This document shows, in pieces, positions 6,781 to 9,730 of a stretch of 9,730 bases of DNA. The notes under the pieces are model-generated. The model was given only the letters and a program-made list of their open reading frames with translations. It was not told where the DNA came from and did not search any database. A program made the position numbers and the translations under genes. The stretch spans positions 1 to 9,730 of the forward strand of contig CAIYQH010000276.1 of assembly GCA_903928285.1 (NCBI GenBank). The letters run 5' to 3'. This DNA is from an uncultured Bacteroidales bacterium (lineage in GTDB: Bacteria > Bacteroidota > Bacteroidia > Bacteroidales > FEN-979). The first letter of the stretch is position 1. The number at the start of each line of letters is the position of its first letter.

Positions 6781-6801
6781 GTATGGTCGCCACAACCATA
6801 C
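6781..6801. repeat. Perfect 7-bp inverted repeat behind the efflux gene
   Basis: GTATGGT (6781-6787) and ACCATAC (6795-6801) are exact reverse complements around a 7-base centre. It lies 40 bases after the stop of the efflux gene. No T-run follows on the - strand, so it is not a standard intrinsic terminator. It may be a 3'-end RNA hairpin, a protein-binding dyad or chance. Confidence 0.35.
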
Positions 6802-6840
6802 CCGTAATATTGTTTTCGCAAAGCACAAACCGGCCGGGGC

Positions 6841-9730
6841 CTATACGATCACCACAGGTTTTTCGGAGAAGGAATGGCGGTTCACGATCCAGTAGATGAT
6901 CGGGAAGATCAGGAGTATCAGGATGGTGGCGGTAACCAGTCCGCCAATGATGACGATGGCCAGCGGTTTCTGGCTCTCGCTGCCAATGCCGGTCGACATG
7001 GCCGCAGGCAGCAGTCCGATGGATGCCATCAGGGCCGTCATCACGACTGGCCGGATGCGCGATTCGACACCGTGTTTGATCGATTCGGCCAGGGTCATCT
7101 TGAGCATCATATTTGAATTGAATTCGGTGATCAGGATCACGCCGTTCTGCACGCAGATGCCAAACAGCGCGATAAAGCCAACCCCGGCTGAGATCCCGAA
7201 ATTCATCCCTGTTATATGAAGTGCCAGGATACCCCCGACCAAGGCAAAGGGTACATTGACCAAAACCAGTCCTGCATCCCTTGCATTGCCGAAGGCGATG
7301 AACAGCAGGATGAAAATGATGATGATGCTGATGGGAACCACCTGGTTCAGCCGTTTGGTTGCCCGAACCTGGTTTTCAAATTCACCTGTCCACTGGTAGG
7401 AATATCCCTTTGGTAATTTCACACCGGCATTTACCTTTTTCTGGGCATCGGCTATGGTACTTCCCAGGTCGCGGTCGCGCACTGTAAACTTGACGCCGAT
7501 AAAGCGCATGTTGTTGTCGCGGTAAATAAAGGCAGGGCCGGTCATGGTTTTGAAATCGGCAATGTTACTCAGGGCAATTTTCGAACCCGACACGGTCGGC
7601 ACCAGGATACGCCTCATCTCGTCTTCCGATTTCCTGTATTCATAGGGATAACGGATCCTGATATCAAACTTGCGCTCCCCGTCGTACATGATGCTCGCGG
7701 TTTTTCCGCCGATGGCCATTTCAATGACCGCCTGCGCATCGGCCGTGGTAACGCCGTAAAGGGCCATCCTGGGCTCGTCGAGCAGGATCTGGATCTCGGG
7801 CTGCCCGATATTCCTGATAATGCCGGCATCCTTGATCCCATCTACGTTCTGGATGTTTTTCAGCACTTCGTTGGAATATTTGTCGAGCGTCTTCAGGTCG
7901 GGACCGAAAATCTTCACCACGTTGTTCGCGTTGATCCCGGCCACAGCCTCCTGCACATTGTCGATGATCGGCTGGGAGTAGTTGAAATTGATTCCCTGGA
8001 AATTCTTCAGGCTCTTGTCCATCTCCTCCACCAGCTGGTCGTAGGAGAATTTTCGTTTCCAGTCCTTTTTATTCTTCAGATTGACCTGCATCTGTACATA
8101 ATAGAAACCGCTCGGGTCGGTACCGTCGTTTGAACGGCCTGTCTGTGACAGAACCCCGTTGACCTCGGGAAATTCCTGTAACTTCTGGCGGATCACATGT
8201 CCCATGCGTACCGTTTCGGTTAGCGACATGCTCATCGGCATTTTAGCCTCCACCCAGAGCGCCCCTTCATTCAGCTGCGGCAGGAACTCGGTACCCAGCC
8301 AGCGTGTACTGTAAAGTGTAAGCAGCAGGAACAGGAAGGCAACCGACAGGCTGATCTTCTTGTGACTGAAGGTCCACAGGAAGGCGGCGCTGACATATTT
8401 GTTTACGAATTCGGTAAAATAGTTTTTCTTTTCCCTCACGTTTTTGTGCAGCAGCACCGAACTTAACACCGGGACAAGGGTCAGGGTGAAGATCAGGGCT
8501 CCCAACAGGGCAAATCCAAGGGTGTATGCGAGCGGGGCGAACATCTTGCCTTCGACCTTTTCGAAGGAAAAGATCGGGATAAGCGCCGTAATGATGATCA
8601 GCTTTGAGAAGAACACAGCTTTGCCTGTTTTGGAAGCGGTCTGCTTGATAAGTCCAAGTTTGCTGAGTTTGTTGAACCGTTCCATGCCATAGTTTTTCGC
8701 CATGTGGTCGAGGGCGACAAACAGCCCCTCGACCATGACCACCGCCCCGTCGATGATGATCCCGAAGTCGACGGCGCCCAGCGACAGCAGGTTGGCGCTC
8801 ATCCCCTGCATGCGCAGGCACAGGAAGGCAAACAGCAGCGAGAGGGGGATGATGATGGATACGATGACGGTGGTGCGCCAGTCGGCCATGAAAAGGAAGA
8901 CCACGACCGTCACGAAGATGATCCCCTCCAGGAGATTATGCATTACCGTTTCGGTACAGTATTCCACGAGGTTGTCGCGGTCGTAGAAAGTCTCGAGATG
9001 GACATCCCCGGGCAGGATGCCGTTATTCAGTTCGTCAACCTTTGCCCTGATCCCCTTGAGGATCTCACTGGGGTTTTCGCCCTTACGCATCACGACGATC
9101 CCTTCAATGATATCATCGTTGGCGTTAAATCCTGCCTGACCCACGCGCGGCAGGTCCGATTCAACGACCCTGGCCACATTCTTCACCAGGATCGGCACCC
9201 CCTTGATATCCTCCACGATGATGTTCTCAATGTCCTCGATTTTGTTCAGCAAGCCCATGCCGCGCACGACATAGGCCTGGCCGTTCTTCTCGATCACATC
9301 GCCGCCGACATTGATGTTGCTCTTTGAAACAGCCTGGTAAACCTCCAACGGGGTGATGTCGTACTTGGAAAGCAGCACGGGGTTGATCTGGATTTCATAG
9401 ATTTTATCGCGGCCTCCGAAGGTGGTGATGTCGGCCACCCCCGAGATGGAGCGCAGCTGCCTGTCGACCACCCATTTCTGGATCGTCAGCAGGTCGCGGG
9501 AGTTTAGTTTTTTACTTTTCAGCACATACCTGAAAATTTCCCCTGTCGGGCCGTAGGGGGGCTGAACATCGGGTTCCACCCCCTCGGGAAAGTCGATGCC
9601 CCGCAACTGGTTGTTGATCTGCTGACGGGCGAAAAAATCCTCCACCTTATCTTCGAAGATCACCTTCACGACCGATAGGCCGAACATATTGATAGACCTG
9701 ACACTCGTTTTATTCTGAACCGAACTCATG
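6841..9730 (-). CDS. CzcA/CusA-type heavy-metal RND efflux pump, inner-membrane subunit (5' partial)
   Basis: Proton-driven pump of the heavy-metal efflux (HME) branch of the RND family. It works with a periplasmic adaptor and an outer-membrane channel to export metal cations. The 962 residues seen cover most of a protein of about 1040. The Met at 9727-9729 is not the true start: it begins MSSVQNKTSVRSINMFGLSVVKVIFED, which aligns inside the first periplasmic domain, so TM1 and about 80 residues lie beyond the window. Visible parts: rest of periplasmic domain 1 (1-260), a TM2-TM6 block (about 265-425), a TM near 457-472, periplasmic domain 2 (about 475-790), and TM8-TM12 (about 795-950). The TM4 motif DFGIIIDGAVVMVE (321-334), with two Asp and a Glu, fits the divalent-cation CzcA type better than the Cu/Ag CusA type. 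GFIALFGICVQNGVILITEF (851-870) and the QKPLAIVIIGG segment (920-930) are also typical. Substrate is inferred only (Zn, Co, Cd, Ni possible). Partner genes should lie beyond the window. Confidence 0.93.
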   Translation of the reverse strand, partial: MSSVQNKTSVRSINMFGLSVVKVIFEDKVEDFFARQQINNQLRGIDFPEGVEPDVQPPYGPTGEIFRYVLKSKKLNSRDLLTIQKWVVDRQLRSISGVADITTFGGRDKIYEIQINPVLLSKYDITPLEVYQAVSKSNINVGGDVIEKNGQAYVVRGMGLLNKIEDIENIIVEDIKGVPILVKNVARVVESDLPRVGQAGFNANDDIIEGIVVMRKGENPSEILKGIRAKVDELNNGILPGDVHLETFYDRDNLVEYCTETVMHNLLEGIIFVTVVVFLFMADWRTTVIVSIIIPLSLLFAFLCLRMQGMSANLLSLGAVDFGIIIDGAVVMVEGLFVALDHMAKNYGMERFNKLSKLGLIKQTASKTGKAVFFSKLIIITALIPIFSFEKVEGKMFAPLAYTLGFALLGALIFTLTLVPVLSSVLLHKNVREKKNYFTEFVNKYVSAAFLWTFSHKKISLSVAFLFLLLTLYSTRWLGTEFLPQLNEGALWVEAKMPMSMSLTETVRMGHVIRQKLQEFPEVNGVLSQTGRSNDGTDPSGFYYVQMQVNLKNKKDWKRKFSYDQLVEEMDKSLKNFQGINFNYSQPIIDNVQEAVAGINANNVVKIFGPDLKTLDKYSNEVLKNIQNVDGIKDAGIIRNIGQPEIQILLDEPRMALYGVTTADAQAVIEMAIGGKTASIMYDGERKFDIRIRYPYEYRKSEDEMRRILVPTVSGSKIALSNIADFKTMTGPAFIYRDNNMRFIGVKFTVRDRDLGSTIADAQKKVNAGVKLPKGYSYQWTGEFENQVRATKRLNQVVPISIIIIFILLFIAFGNARDAGLVLVNVPFALVGGILALHITGMNFGISAGVGFIALFGICVQNGVILITEFNSNMMLKMTLAESIKHGVESRIRPVVMTALMASIGLLPAAMSTGIGSESQKPLAIVIIGGLVTATILILLIFPIIYWIVNRHSFSEKPVVIV

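Larger units (their letters stand above)
6613..6840. other. Intergenic region between the efflux gene and rimP
   Basis: 228 bases with no convincing gene on either strand. The half next to rimP (about 6613-6720) is A/T-rich and holds the promoter box and leader hairpin listed separately. The half next to the efflux gene (about 6755-6840) has a G+C content like the coding regions and holds a 7-bp inverted repeat (6781-6801) and a CCGGCCGG palindrome (6830-6837). No hairpin with a T-run stands close behind the efflux gene stop, so where that transcript ends is unclear. Confidence 0.6.

Noticed and set aside
6830..6837. CCGGCCGG palindrome
   Set aside because: An 8-base palindrome in G+C-rich sequence next to a stop codon; no T-run, no partner copy, nothing to tie it to a function.
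6767..6844. Coding-like 25-codon - strand frame after the efflux gene (ending GMVVATILRGN and TGA), reachable by a -1 shift near an A5 run
   Set aside because: I considered a lost gene tail or frameshifted C-terminus. The efflux protein already ends at a natural position, the frame has no start codon near its beginning and I recognise no family, so chance is the simpler reading.
8704..9327. 207-codon + strand frame opposite the efflux gene, rich in His and Asp
   Set aside because: The composition simply reflects reverse complement of RND coding sequence; no known fold or motif.

Overview
This window looks like chromosomal DNA from a member of the Bacteroidota, probably of the Bacteroidales/Marinilabiliales type. 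Four things support this. The IF2 has a very long Pro/Glu/Val-rich linker. The NusA lacks two full C-terminal acidic repeats. Shine-Dalgarno motifs are absent before the genes. The one intergenic region carries a Bacteroidota-style TAnnTTTG promoter box. Genus and species cannot be read from the sequence. I see no RNA gene, insertion sequence, CRISPR array or prophage.

Left part, + strand (3-1754): a Fur-family metalloregulator-like protein is followed 9 bases later by purA (adenylosuccinate synthetase). The two are probably co-transcribed. The Fur-like protein has lost the cysteine pairs of classical Fur.

Middle part, - strand (1758-6612): this is the conserved translation/transcription operon rimP-nusA-infB, read right to left with 12- and 19-base gaps. 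RimP matures the 30S subunit, NusA controls pausing, termination and antitermination, and IF2 places initiator tRNA on the ribosome. infB ends only 3 bases from the end of purA, so the two operons converge with no room for a terminator between the reading frames. The 228-base region ahead of rimP holds a good candidate promoter and, in the presumed leader, a GC-rich hairpin followed by a T-rich stretch. That hairpin could be an attenuator for the operon.

Right part, - strand (6841-9730): a large CzcA/HME-type RND cation efflux pump that runs off the window at its 5' end, so about 80 N-terminal residues lie outside. It reads in the same direction as rimP.

Most of the window is ordinary core genome and I find no clearly new system. 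The points most worth a second look are the rimP leader hairpin, the cysteine-less Fur protein, and the unusual IF2 linker with its eight-proline run, C9 tract and repeated mini-motif.
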